NCBI RefSeq assembly: GCF_949987535.1
Contig: NC_080067.1
Span: 8,804,001-8,868,000 of the forward strand
Source of the DNA: Balaenoptera acutorostrata
Taxonomy: Eukaryota; Chordata; Mammalia; Artiodactyla; Balaenopteridae
Reading direction: 5' to 3'
Length of the DNA stretch: 64,000 nt
In this document: positions 44,917-58,179 of the stretch, one piece after another
Position numbering within the stretch: position 1 is the stretch's first letter
How the letters are laid out: each line of letters opens with the position of its first letter
Position numbers and translations under genes: made by a program
The notes under the pieces: model-generated
Databases searched by the model: none
What the model was told of the DNA's origin: nothing
Seen by the model: only the letters and a program-made list of their open reading frames with translations

Positions 44917-46146
44917 TTTTTTTTTTTTTTTTTCCTTTGAATCTGCAGAACAAGATCTTTATTTCAGGAACATTTAATTTTAAAATATACTGTTTAATTA
45001 TAAAAAATCATGTTGACTTTTTATCTAGTACTATATAAACATATTCTTTTTAGTTTATTAATTATTCTTTTTTAAAAATTTTTATTGGACTATAGTTGAT
45101 TTTCAATGTTTTGTTAGTTTCTGCTGTACAGCAAATTGAATCAGTTATACATATACATATATCCACTTTTTTTAAGATTCTTTTCCCATATAGGTCATTA
45201 CAGAGTATTGAGAAGAGTTCTCTGTGCTCTACAGCAGGTCCTTATTAGTTATCTATTATATATAGAGTAGTGTGTATATGTCGAACATTTATGCTTTTAA
45301 TTCCAAACTTTCTCATCTCCTCTGGAACCATGCTCCATTAAGTATCACTTCTTTTGCCTCTATCGAGCTTTCTTACATTTTCAGTCACTCATTTAATTTC
45401 ACCGTCACTTAGAAATATGATTCACTTCTGTCTGAGAAACCCAATCCCTCTATTTCTTTTTTGTTTTTTAACATCTTTATTGGGGTATAATTGCTTTACA
45501 ATGTGTCAGTTTCTGCTGTATAACAAAGTGAATCAGCTATACGTATACATATATCCCCATATCCCCTCCCTCTTCGGTCTCCCTCCCACCCTCTCTATCC
45601 CATCCCTCTAGGTGGTCACAAAGCATGGAGCTGATCTCCCTGTGCTATGCTGCTGCTTCCCACTAACTATCTGTTTTACATTTGGTAGTGTATATATGTC
45701 CATGCCATTCTCTCACTTCATCCCAGCTTACCCTTCCTCCTCTCCATGTCCTGAAGTCCATTCTCTACATCTGTATCTTTGTTCCTGTCCTGTCCTCTCC
45801 CTAGGTTCTTCAGAACCATTTTTTTTTTAGATTCCATATATAAGTGTTAGCATATGGTATTTGTTTTTCTCTTTCTGACTTACTTCACTCTGTGTGACAG
45901 ACTATAAGTCCATCCACCTCACTACAAATAACTCAATTTCGTTTCTTTTTATGGCTGAGTAATTGATATTCCATTGTATGTATGTGCCACATCTTCTTCA
46001 TCCATTCATCTGTCAGCGGACACTTAGGTTGCTTCCATGTCCTGGCTATTGTAAATAGTGCTGCAATGAACATTGTGGTACATGACTCTTTTTGAATTAT
46101 GGTTTTCTCAGGGTATATGCACAGTAGTGGGATTGCTGGGTCATTT
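44917..46146 (-). mobile_element. L1 inserted into L1, with apparent 3' transduction
   Basis: Bracketed by TACCACATCTTCTTT (44905-44919) and TACCATGTCTTCTTT (46147-46161). From the left comes 17 T (the reversed poly(A)), then a reversed AATAAA at 44958-44963 (24 bases inside the tail), about 500 bases of other sequence including an L1 scrap, then a 5'-truncated L1 3' UTR/ORF2 end from about 45460 to 46146. The order fits an L1 RNA that read through into its downstream flank before polyadenylation. Separate insertions could also explain it. Confidence 0.68.
45062..45280 (-). mobile_element. Short L1 3' UTR piece within the transduced segment
   Basis: TTTTTATTGGACTATAGTTG, GCTGTACAGCAAATTGAATC and ACAGCAGGTCCTTATTAGTT identify a reversed L1 3' end. 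It ends at about TGTATATGTCGAAC. If the surrounding segment is a transduction, this piece was already at the donor locus. Confidence 0.8.
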
Positions 46147-46445
46147 TACCATGTCTTCTTTATCCATTCATCTGTTGATGGACATTTAGGTTGTTTCCAT
46201 GTCTTGACTATTGTAAATAGTGCTGCTGTGAACATAGGGGAGCATGTATCTTTTCAAATTATAGTTTTGTCCAGTTATAGCAACAACCATCTTAAGTGTA
46301 AATGGCCTAACATCAAGGTTGGCATGGCAGAAAGATGAAAAGGGGGTGGGACCTTGAAAACTTCCTGGAACCATCACACTAGTCCTGGAGCACCAACCTG
46401 TGGATTTCTGTGACATGGGACAAATAAAGCTGTTACTCATTTAAA

Positions 46446-47030
46446 CTACTCTTTCCTTGTTTTTCTATGCTTGGAGCCAAACTCATTAATCCTAACACAT
46501 TTAACTAGATCTCATTATAAAGGTTTGCCACATAATGAATATCTTGATGTCTACAGAACTGATGTAAAGTCCAGCTGTGATGGCCCTGCTTATCCACTGC
46601 CCCTGTCCATCCTCACTCTTCTCTGTGGGGCCAGCCCAAGGCAGTACTGTGAGAAGTGAATAGATTTCATCAAATGTCCCACTCTGTCCCTTCACTTCCC
46701 TTCTCTGTGTTCTGTTTCTCTGTGTTCCTGTCCTTATCTAATCCTTTGTACCTTTCCTCTCTCCCCTCAGCAGTTCTTCTGCTACCATTCATTCCTCCTG
46801 GGATACCTCCTTAAAACTGAGGGGTGGAAGGAGGTCATAGGCTAAAAGGATTTTCATCACAGGGAAGAAAAGGAGAAGAAGGTATCTGAACATAAGGATG
46901 TTCCCTTCCAATAAAAATATTTTTTGTAAGTAATTTTCTCTACGTGTCTAGAAAAAGGCTTTCTTGGTCTTACTTCTGAGATCTTTTTCACACTTCTTTT
47001 TTCTTTTCGATGACTCTTAGTTGGGCATCT
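46446..47030. other. No gene seen
   Basis: Unique sequence; nothing recognised. Confidence 0.5.
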
Positions 47031-47330
47031 AGCGTGCACTAAGCCTCTGCTTGACTCTTACATGTATATTGTTTCTTTTAATCCTCAGAACAACGCAAGA
47101 AGTAAAACTTGGGAAGACTCTTGGGGACAAGAGTGGGCTTTTGAAAGTTTTTCAGGTCCACACACTGTATCTCTAGCTAGCCCTTCACTAAATTTGTTGA
47201 AAATTCTTCCTCTTGTGTGTATCCCAGCAGCATCTACGATTTCCACTTTACAGATGAGGAACATGAGGCTCAGAGAGCATGAGTACTTGGTCATAATAAG
47301 TGACAGTGGCAGGACCTCTTGTTGCAAGTT
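47030..47330 (-). repeat. MIR SINE interrupted by a ~145-bp block
   Basis: The left part (TTTCTTTTAATCCTCAGAAC and AACGCAAGAAGTAA) and the right part (CCACTTTACAGATGAGGAAC, AGGCTCAGAGAGCATGAG, GTGACAGTGGCAGGACCTC) are consecutive in a reverse MIR. About 145 bases (47098-47245) sit between them. Confidence 0.65.
47098..47245. repeat. ~145-bp block of unknown identity, copy A (inside MIR)
   Basis: Shares ordered words with 48322-48465: GGGACAA..GGGCTTT, TCCACAC..TGTA, AGCCCTTC.CT.AATTTGT, TCCTC.TGTGTGTAT.CCA and GCATCT. I do not recognise the family. Its position inside a MIR argues that it moved as a unit. Confidence 0.6.
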
Positions 47331-48321
47331 AGGTCTTTTTCCAGTGGAAAGGAGAGAAGGTTTGGGGTTTCCTCTCCCATGTGATCCTGTCTAGTTCCAA
47401 CCACTGGACACAAGGGGCCAATTTCCTTCCTCAAAGGAGCTCCATTGGAGGAGAAATGGAGAAAGGGCAAGCTAGTGAGGGTCCCCCAATGATGAGAGAA
47501 GCAGGAAGCCCATGCTTTGCCCTTGCCAGGATGCCTGGAAGAAAGGCATCCCTCTGCAGACATCTCCCAGGATGTCAAAGGTAGTAATAAGCTTCCTCAC
47601 CTCATGGGGAAGTTGTGAGGATTAATTCTTGTTTAAAAGTAGTTTCTGATCTGGTGATGAAATATTCTCTTGTGTTCTTTTGTTCCCTCTGGTTCCTCTT
47701 TCCACAGAGATGACTCATGAAAAGAAGATGGAGCAAGAAGGATGGTGTAGGGGAACGTGGAGACAGCAGCTGAGAGCAAGTGGAAAGCAGAATAGAATAG
47801 GACGAGAAGGGCAGCATCAGTGGTTCTAGAATTCATAGACTTTGACCAGGAACCACTGGAAGAAGATGTTCGGCTAATCTCCCCTTTCCCTGGACAGTCA
47901 AAAATGCAACAGGGCTTTCTCTCACCCTGACAGCATCCCATCCCAAAGAGGAAAGTCAAGTGTTAACATCTGGTAAGTGCTCTCCAGAGGTCAAGTTTAG
48001 GTGAAGTCCTGCCTCCTGCTTATCTAAGACTCTGCCCCTTGGTCCATCTCCCTCTATGAAGATGAAGGGAAAGTCATTCAGTCCCTGGGCATTTGGACAT
48101 TTGGGCTTACATGAGTCCCTAAAGCTGAAATACTTTTTACAGAAACTTTCAGAAAGTTGCAGGTTTCCCTACACTTTTTTCCCTCCTTTTCTTTGTCTAC
48201 CATGGTGTCTATTTTCCCCTTTTCCTCTTTTTCTAATTTAAAAGGATGAGTGTGGAAACATAAGGGCAAACCCTTTTCGGGGTCAACTCAGCATTAGAGA
48301 AGCCCGAAGTCACTTCTAATG
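47331..48321. other. No gene seen
   Basis: Unique sequence. The 108-codon minus-strand frame at 47633-47959 and the overlapping 95-codon frame at 47291-47578 have no recognisable domain. Confidence 0.5.
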
Positions 48322-48465
48322 AAGGAATTTAAGGAAATGAGAGACCCTGAGGGACAAAGGGCTTTGAGGGATTTTCAAATCCACACCGTGTAACTATTAA
48401 TAGCCCTTCGCTGAATTTGTGCAGAATTCATCCTCCTGTGTGTATACCAACTGCATCTCTATCTG
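48322..48465. repeat. ~145-bp block of unknown identity, copy B
   Basis: Same order of shared words as 47098-47245 in the same orientation, about 1.2 kb away, with roughly one difference every four to five bases by eye. The flanks differ, so this is not a simple tandem duplication of a larger segment. Confidence 0.6.
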
Positions 48466-49645
48466 CAACAGAAAATTGGTACCCTGCAGTCATAGACGGT
48501 GAAATAAATAATCTACCCTCCCAGACACTGGTGAAATGTACAAAGGATGGGGAAAAGGGAACACAACTGATTCAGAGGCTAAGACTTTAAGACAGCAAGA
48601 ACAGGAAGCCCAAAGCAGAGGCAACTTTCTCATCTGGGTGAGGAGAGTACACCCCAGGCTTTCCTTAGGGTCAGTGTGTACAGTTGCTCATTCCATGCAC
48701 TGCACAAAAGGACTGGCCCAGCATGAGTCGGGGCCAGAATTTAGCTCCCTCTGCTTGCCAAACTGAGAGCCAGAGGGCCACGTCTGCCTAGGTGTGATGC
48801 CTTTTACTAATTCACACAAAGACAGGCTCTTTGAGGTGGCCTTGTTTTCCTAGCTGAGAAGAAAATGTCCCTGCTTCAGATTCACTGTTCATATACAGTC
48901 ATGAAGATCAGGTGTGGCCCAGAAGAAAAGGGAATCACTTCAATACAGCTCTTTATCTAATTGGCGGCTTAAATAAAATGTTGTATCATTGATTTCTGAG
49001 CACAAAACTATCCAGAGATGTTGCCGGTGTCTATTTAATAGAACTGCCAAAAAACATTTAATTTTTTCACATAAAACACACCCAGAAAATTCAACAAATT
49101 TCATCAAAATGTTTAAGTGCCAGAAACGACTCCAATCTAATAAAACATTAAGGCCTTGCCTCGTCTGTATTGCACATGCAACAGACCTCCATTAACGACA
49201 GAGCTGGAACCTAGTTTTTAATTCTTCTGCACAAAATCACCGATTTAGGTTCTGCTGGGAAACCTTTGGGAAGGATCTCTTTGTAAATAAAACAACCAAT
49301 TTCTTAAAATAACGTTGGCCAGGAGTGGCAGCTCCTCCATGGTCTGAGAGGCATGTTCACTGATCAAACGCTGAGGCAGTCCTGTACCATCAAGCTGTTG
49401 TAACAGAATCTGTTGGTGTCTGCCGGCGCGCTGAGTGACAGCAGTGTGTAATCAAAGAGATGCACAGATACACATCAGACGGCAGGAACACAGAAATAAG
49501 CAGCGAAATGGGAATATTTTGGAACCTAAATGGACCTTGGCAAAAAACACTTTGAAACTGCCACTTTGCAGAGCTTGATCATTCTTGCTTGTTGCATTTG
49601 GAATCTGGAAAGAGAAGAGGAAGGAAGAGCAGATTAGAAAGGTTA
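48466..49645. promoter_or_regulatory. Candidate conserved non-coding region
   Basis: Repeat-free. 48940-49420 is rich in homeobox/FOX-type words (CTTTATCTAATTGGCGGC, GTCTATTTAATAGAACTGCC, CATTTAATTTTTTCACATAA, TTTGTAAATAAAACAACCAA) and ends in a CpG-containing GCCGGCGCGCTGAGTGACAG at about 49421. No coding potential. Function is a guess from composition. Confidence 0.22.
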
Positions 49646-49649
49646 GTTT

Positions 49650-49862
49650 GTATGGGGTGCACCCTACGCTCCAGGCACAAAGGACTTTACATATGTCATG
49701 GGATCTGACTGTCATACTCACAGTACGACATAGGATTATTATCCTTATTACCAATGGGAAAACCACATCTTCAGAAGTACAATAACCTGCTCAAGGCTAC
49801 ACAGCTTATAAGTGACAGAGCCAGAACTGAAATCCAGGTCTCTAAAGCCCATAGCCTCCCCA
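49650..49862 (-). repeat. MIR SINE, near full length
   Basis: GGACTTTACATATGTCATGG, TTATTATCCTTATTACCAAT, GAAGTACAATAACCTGCTCA, GCTACACAGCTTATAAGTGA and AGCCAGAACTGAAATCCAGG give a long reverse MIR. Confidence 0.85.
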
Positions 49863-51198
49863 CGTCCTTTATTTCCAAGCTGTGGTGGAAATCTGGGGCC
49901 AACACTTCCTTCCATCCCAACCTCAGATGCTCTCCTCATCTGGTTGTTTCTGAGTACACAAGACGAGCTGCCCTAAGCAAGTGCCCTTCAGCTGTCTGCA
50001 ACATCTCTCAAGAAGAAGAATCTATCTTATTCAAAAAGTAAACTCCTATGAAAAGCTAGACTGGATTCAATTGGCAGATGATGCAGCAGCTTATTTTGCT
50101 AATCAAGTTTTGTGGGCCGTGGGGCCAGAATACCGGGCTATGAAGTTCAAGAGCCTTGCTAGCCTCCCAGGTAGGTGCCCTGGCAGTGGTCTGAGCAGAA
50201 CCTTCTCCGGATCCACGTTAGATGGGGGACCAGATTACATGGGAGCTCGTACAATGTCTGCCATTCCCAAAAGTATTCATCTGTGATGAAAGCCAGGCTC
50301 CCCCCTCTGAGCAAGGGAGAAGATTTACAAGAAAGCAAGTGATGTTCCCTGAGGGGAGTAAACCCACTGTATGTAAACCTGAAAGATCAGTTAGAGTTCC
50401 CAGAATTCACCCCCAGCGTGTGCCCCTCAACTCACAGAGAGAGGAACTGTGAGAAACACTGTGAATGGACTCAAAACAAGACAAGGCTCACCTGATTACG
50501 AGTTTCATTATGAACCTCGGGTTTTTTAGAGCTGGTGACATCATGTTGCTTTGAAATGTTGGGATGGGAGGAGGGGCTGGCATCTCAGCTTAATGCAAAT
50601 GTGAACTTGGGGCACTGGCAGGCCTCCCCGTTGACATCACACAGAACCTTGGCCCCACTCGGGCCCCGTTCACTCTACGGGCCACCCCTATCCTTCTCCC
50701 TCTCCCGAGGTGGTTAGCCACCAAGGTGGATTTTTGTTATCTTCAAAGGCAGCCTCAGATACCACCTGATAGCACAATCATTGTCAGAGAAGGTCAGCCG
50801 GAAGCTGTTGGCAGTCGGAAGAAAGCTCTGAGGTTGGTCTCAGCCTCCACCTACAATATGCCCTTTGAATTTGGGATCCATGCGAGCTTGGCTGCTCAAA
50901 GTATGGTCCCCGTGAGCAGAACAGGCCTCAACTGGGAGCTCGCAGAAACGACAGAATCCCCAGTCCTGTCCCAGACTGAGTGGATCAGACTCTGCATTTT
51001 TGACAAGATCCTGAGATGATTTGTACGTGCATTAAAGTGTGAAAGTGCCGAAATAGAACGGTGGTTCTCCAAGGGTGTCTCCAGGACCAGCAAGAACAGC
51101 ATCACTGGCAACTTATCATAAATGCAGAATCTCAGGTCTGCTGAATCTGAATTTCCATCTTAGTGAAACCACAGGTGATCTGCACCCACAGGAAAAGT
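49863..51198. other. No gene seen
   Basis: Unique, somewhat less AT-rich sequence. Several 60-101 codon frames overlap on + (49754-50452) without domains or codon structure that would favour one. Confidence 0.5.
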
Positions 51199-51204
51199 GG
51201 GAAT

Positions 51205-51450
51205 GTACTGTTTCAGGGTCAGGCAGACCTGGGTTTCAGTCTCGGCATCACCAGTTACAAGGTGTTTGATTTTAGACAAAGTACATAACTCTTGGAGTTT
51301 CAGTTTCTTCAACAGTAAAATAAAGCTAATAGATCCTTCTCTCAGGAAATTCATAGGGATTAAATGAGGTCATTGTAGGGAAAGCTCTTCTCACAAGGCT
51401 AATGCATATTAAGCACTTACTAAATAGTTGTTTTTAGCTTTCGCTGTTTG
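51205..51450 (+). repeat. MIR SINE, near full length
   Basis: AGACCTGGGTTTCAGTCTCG, CATCACCAGTTACAAGGTGT, GGAGTTTCAGTTTCTTCAAC, AGTAAAATAAAGCTAATAGA and AGGGATTAAATGAGGTCATT are in MIR order on +. Confidence 0.85.
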
Positions 51451-51779
51451 TTCCTCTTCCTCTTGTCTGTCATTCTCTACCCTAGAGATATTTCGATGAG
51501 GACTTTCTGGGTCTCTTCCAACTTTAACATGCTCTGATTTGACAATCAGTTCATTTTTCTTAAAACTGCTGAGTAGCCACTAAACCAAACCCTGTAACTG
51601 TAATAGAAACAAAACTGGATTAAGAGTTAGTTCCTCATCTATGTCCAACGTTTTCTTGCCAAGTTGGGTTTTGTCTCTAATGTGGGATGAAAGCAGCAGG
51701 AGGGCAGAGACCACAGCATGTCCACTAAGTGATTTCCATGGGAAAAGTTCAGATACTAATACGAAGGGAAACAAAGAAG

Positions 51780-52150
51780 TCACGGCCCCTATCCTCAGGT
51801 AGTTTGCTTATTGAACCAGGGAGAGCAACAAATAGATATATCATTGAAATAGAAGCTGTAAAAATATTGTGAGGTGTTGTGAATAGGGCCATATGAGTAA
51901 GAATAGAAGGATAATCAAATCCTTTGGATGGTGAAAGTGCAGTTAGGGATGTGAAGCTGCAGAAATGGCCTCTTGGAGAGAATGACATGCAAGCAGAGAC
52001 GTGAAAAGGAAGAATAGGAATTGATCAAGGGAAAGAGAACCCAGGCACAAGCATCGACAAACGCAATGGGCCTGAGGCAGAAAGGGCTTTGAGAAATCAA
52101 AGAACCAAAGAGAAGGCAGATGTGACCGGAGCCCAGTCGGTAATGGGGCT
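51780..52150 (+). repeat. L2 LINE 3' end
   Basis: GGCCCCTATCCTCAGGTAGT, TGGCCTCTTGGAGAGAATGA, GCAAGCAGAGACGTGAAAAG, AACCCAGGCACAAGCATCGA and ATGGGCCTGAGGCAGAAAGG follow the L2 3' portion. Confidence 0.75.
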
Positions 52151-54898
52151 GGTTCCTGCGGAGGCTGTGGAGGTGGGTGGAGCCAGATCTGGGCTCCCAG
52201 GCAATTGGCTGTTCCATAATTTAGGGACGGCAAAGCAAGACACCACTGTAGTAAGCTCATGGACATAGGTGGCTACAACAAATCTCGCTACTAACGATCC
52301 ACGCATGAGCTCCAGACACCGAGGAGGAGCTCAATAATATTTGTGATAAGCACAAGTGCCAAAATGGATGATACGTGCAAAAGGGAGGAACTGATGATAT
52401 AATAGAGGTAAAAGTTACAGCCCAGGAAAAGAACCTTGCAAAAGAATGCAGGATATCGTTCCCCCAAGTGCCCCTTCTCTCTCCTGAATTTAAAATTTTT
52501 TCTTGAACTGCTGAATTTTCTTATCTATATACAAGTTTGCTATAATATCTCATGTCTTTACTGCCTATGTCTCTAGTACCCTTTACAGCAAAACAGAGTT
52601 GTCAGTTCTTGCTATATCCACTTCCTGTGTTCTCATTTTCCTCTATTTAAAAAAAAAATCAAAATTACTCTTGATACACTAAAGAATATATGTCATGTAT
52701 ACATAGATCATAAAGCTTAATGATAAAAATGGATACCCCATGAGTGTTCCACCCAACTCAAATATTATTAGAACTACTAGAACCTTACCAATTCCATAGA
52801 AGTGATGATTTGTGTTATTGTTTTTCATTCCACCCACCGCCTCCACTAACCCAGGCAATAATTACCCTGAAATTTTATCTATCATTTCCTTTCTTTTGTA
52901 CATGGTTTTGTCACAAATGCTTATACCCCTAAACAGTGTATATTTAATTTTACCTGACTTTTTGTCCTTTATAAAAATGGAAAATCAATCATGCAAAATC
53001 AATTCCAAATGGAATTGCCGGTGGCAAAATATCCAAACTTTTAGAAGAAAATACTGAGCAATATCTTTATGATTTCCAGTTAGAGAAAGATGTTTTAAAT
53101 AAGACCTAAAAAGAACTCATGTTTAAAAGAGAAAAAGACTCCTTCCCTCTATATGTAAAAACCACCTTTCTTTCACTCCCTTCCAGATGTCACACTGCCA
53201 AGCAATTGAAGCATCAGTGATTCTTCCTTTTGAGTTAAACATACCCTAACACTATGGAATTCCTTTAAAACACAGGTATCCTTCAGGGACTGGTAATATA
53301 TAAGCCTGGGACTCAGACTCTAAGACAAAAGTTAGCATGCAGAAATTATTAATATATTATGGAGAGTTCTTAATGACAACAACTGTGGGGGAAGAGAAGG
53401 AAGCAGGATTGAGACAAGGGCAAGCTGAGCTGTGATGCAGTCTCAAGGGAGATCGCAGCCAAGGTCACAGGGTTCTGAAGCTGGGATGGCCCTTCACAGT
53501 TATTCTAAGTTGCAGCACAGAGGCCTTTATCCCCTCATCCACCAGTGTTGAATGCAGTTGACTTTGGGCAAGACACCTCTCTTCAGCCAAGGCAATTCCT
53601 TTAGAATGTTGACATTTGGGAGATCTCTGCTGGCAGTCCTTCCAGCATCTGGCAGAGTACATTCTCATTCCTGAATGGAAATCTGGGTGGCACACTACAA
53701 TATGCACCAAAGTCCCTCACACCTTAGACTGACTGAGAATATTTAATGTCTTCTTGAGCCTGGGGAGACCTAATGGCAAAAGAACATTAGGTATGGGTGT
53801 GCTGATAAAGGAATATGAGAAGCAAATCAGCCCTGAAAACAGCTTGGTATGGAGAGAGCTGGGAAGAGAAACTTTACTGAGTCGTGGGTATTAAGTTAGG
53901 ATTATGCAATGCACCAAGTTCCTCTATAGCTTCAAAATGTTTTCCAGAACCCACCTTGATCCTTGCTTCTAATGTGGACCAAATCACCCAACTAGCAAAC
54001 CAAAGTGTGTTCTTAGAAAACCAGCCCCTCAGGATAAACCATCCACCTACCCACCAAAAAAAGTTCACTTTGGCAAACTTACCCAGAATTTTGCAAGCAG
54101 AAAATCTAGAAAGAAACTATTTTCATTGTAATGTGAACAAAGGCGTTGAATCATTTCAAAGAATAGAATTTTATACTTTGTATTACCAGGTGGGAGAGCA
54201 GCACTGAGCCAGGGAGAGTAACTTGACCTTTCTAGGACTTTGGCTCCTTAATCTCTTAATTACAGCCATGCTTCAGCCATGCCTGAGCTTCAGGTAATAG
54301 GCAGCAAGAGCAGCTCAATAAGGTAGAAGCAGGCTTACAGTGGCCATAATGGAACCCAGAGCCATCTGAACAAATAACACTGCAATTACCAAAATTCCCA
54401 GAGTTCTGCTTTGCAATTTTTCAGAAGGTGAGAAGATTTTCAGTATTTTTTTTTTAATGACCAAAGAGAAGGATAAAGCCATTAAGAAATAGCCAGTCCT
54501 CCCTTTATTCTGACTTGGTATTGCTTCACTTGGGCTGAGCAAGTAGAAACAATTGCAATGGAATCTGAACATGAAGAAGATGAAATGACTCATCTTAATT
54601 ATTCTTGAAAATGACAGTGTTCAATAAGCAGCATTTCTGCAAGATATTTATAGGTTTCTCACTTAAAAGGGGGACTGGGGTGCTCTTTCAAATGTTTTTG
54701 GGAAATGCTGCATATTGTATCTCTCTCCCTCATAGTTGCAGTAGCTTTTGAGAGATCTGAGAAGTTCTGCAGACAAGAAACCTTCTCAAGCTTGTTGAAG
54801 TGTGCAGTCCTCAAGAGTGAACCCCAGAACGCATGTTTCCTGGAACACCCATTCACATCTTGCCAAACTAGTATATGAAAAACACAGTTTGGAAAATG
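52151..54898. other. No gene seen
   Basis: Unique AT-rich sequence of 2.7 kb. The overlapping minus-strand frames at 51915-52306 (69-107 codons) and the + frame at 53884-54207 (107 codons) show no domain. A short MIR-like scrap may lie at about 54190-54260. Confidence 0.5.
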
Positions 54899-54899
54899 T

Positions 54900-55040
54900 T
54901 GGTCTAACCCTAACTATTCTATTTACAGATAAGCATCTTGAGAATCAGAAAGGAAAGGGGGCCTTTGCAAGGTCACAGCACTTATCAGAGGCGGACTCAG
55001 GGCAAGAACCCTAGCTCTAAAAACTTGCAACCAGTGTTCT
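54900..55040 (-). repeat. MIR SINE fragment
   Basis: ATTCTATTTACAGATAAGCA, CTTTGCAAGGTCACAGCACT and CAGAGGCGGACTCAGGGCAA are in reverse MIR order. Confidence 0.7.
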
Positions 55041-55972
55041 CTTTCCAATCTACTGACTTATGGAAGAAAATCAGATTTGCTGTTTAATAAATGGTCTATT
55101 GGTTGAGGTTTGATCTAAGAGATGGCTGTTGGATCCAACTTAAATAGAAAACTTTTTCCATTTTTTTTCTTATTTGTAGGGTTATTATAAGATTTCTTAT
55201 TTATAGAAAATAAGGGTTTTCTTATTCATAGGATACTTCTAACCCTGCTCTGGAACAGGGAGATGGAGACAAAGAGAGGGTCCTTTCATGAAGGGCTGAG
55301 ATAAGTACCAACCTTGGAGCAGCCTGCCTTGGTTTGGAGGGTAGAGCACAACAAAGAAGGCTGGAACTCCTTAGAGAAGTGGTGCTGGGAAGCCAGAGGA
55401 GCCAACGGGGAGCCTGGGTTAAGAGTTGGGAGTAAGAGAGCAGAAAGCAACTCCCTCTGTAAGCATCTTCCCCCACACAAGAGTCCTCAGATATATTGGA
55501 GAAAGGACTGAACTTCTCTATCCAATGCAAGGTAGAGACTCAAATTAATTTATTTGTATATTTAGATGAAAGGTGAACCAGAAGGCCAAATGGGGCATTT
55601 AAGGTACACAATGAGATGGCATAAGGAATATCATGTGAGAAAATCACTCAACATGGCTCCTAATTTCTTCCAATTGGATTGATCACCACTGGCTTCCCAT
55701 CACCACCTAGTCACGTAGTTTCAGCCTTCCTTGTTTTGCTTTGTGGGGTCCAGTGTGGATCCAGCCCCCCCTTCATCCACTGAAGCAGTGTGTTGCAAGG
55801 CAGTACACACCACACACTGAGCCTGTCCTTCCTGCTCTCTGATGAAATACCCTTAGGATTGAATCACAAGACCAGTGAGGAACAGGCCTAGAGAAGACTA
55901 AGAAAACATGCACATTCCATTTTCAAGATTAAAACGCTAAGGAGAAGTCAAAACTAAAAGTTTTTAAAGTGC
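55041..55972. other. No gene seen
   Basis: Unique sequence. The 102-codon minus-strand frame at 55222-55530 and its shadows show no recognisable domain. Confidence 0.5.
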
Positions 55973-55974
55973 TA

Positions 55975-57866
<1,892 letters not shown>

Positions 57867-57868
57867 TT

Positions 57869-58179
57869 TTTTTTTAAGAATAGGAAAGAGTTTTATTTGA
57901 ACCAGACTGAGGACTAGCCTCGAAGCCCACATCCCAGATGACTGAGAAACTGCTTTGGAGAAGCAGGGTTTTCAGCACATTTTTATATCTTGTCAGGACA
58001 AAGAACATTAAACAAGTGAGGGATCCATTTCTACAAGGTTCAAAAAAAAAAAAAAAAGAACAGACCACCACGTACACAGAAAGCAGGATGGCTTTGACAC
58101 CTGGGAAGGCAGCCTTACCATTAAAGGAGGACCAGCATTGGTGTCCCAAGAAGAGGGACATTTAATCTTCATTTTTAAC
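57869..58179 (-). mobile_element. Polyadenylated LTR-like fragment
   Basis: Read on the minus strand it begins near TGTTAAAAATGAAGATTAAA and has CTCCAAAGCAGTTTCTCAGT. It ends with CAAATAAAACTCTTTCCTAT, TCTT and a run of A (polyT at 57869-57880). AATAAA about 15 bases before a poly(A) marks the R region of an endogenous-retrovirus-type LTR, here ending as a cDNA tail rather than continuing into U5. An internal A16 tract (reversed T run) lies at about 58031-58046. No gag, pol or env sequence is present. Confidence 0.5.

Larger units (their letters stand above)
44529..46277 (-). mobile_element. L1 3' fragment (outer), itself interrupted
   Basis: Reverse-strand L1 covering the 3' UTR and the end of ORF2, present as 44529-44919 and 46147-46277. 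The second half continues exactly where the first stops (TACCAYRTCTTCTTTATCC). TAGCAACCATCTT (44516-44528) and TAGCAACAACCATCTT (46278-46293, with three extra bases) flank it as the target-site duplication. Confidence 0.88.
44332..46445 (+). repeat. Old dispersed repeat interrupted by the L1 stack
   Basis: CTTTCCCAGACTCCCTTGCA, GTGGCCATGTGACACAATTC and AGCCAATAAGAGGAGAGCTG on the left, and AGGTTGGCATGGCAGAAAGA and GGGACAAATAAAGCTGTTAC on the right, belong to one old mammalian dispersed repeat. L1 insertion at 44529-46277 split it. Family name not asserted. Confidence 0.55.

Noticed and set aside
46270..46293. Right target-site copy with three extra bases as evidence against the outer L1 insertion
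   Set aside because: TAGCAACAACCATCTT differs from TAGCAACCATCTT only by a CAA/AAC unit, easily a later slippage; the polyT and L1 order on the left still support one insertion.
51915..52306. Overlapping minus-strand frames of 69-107 codons
   Set aside because: They overlap in different frames and run across an L2 remnant; no domain.
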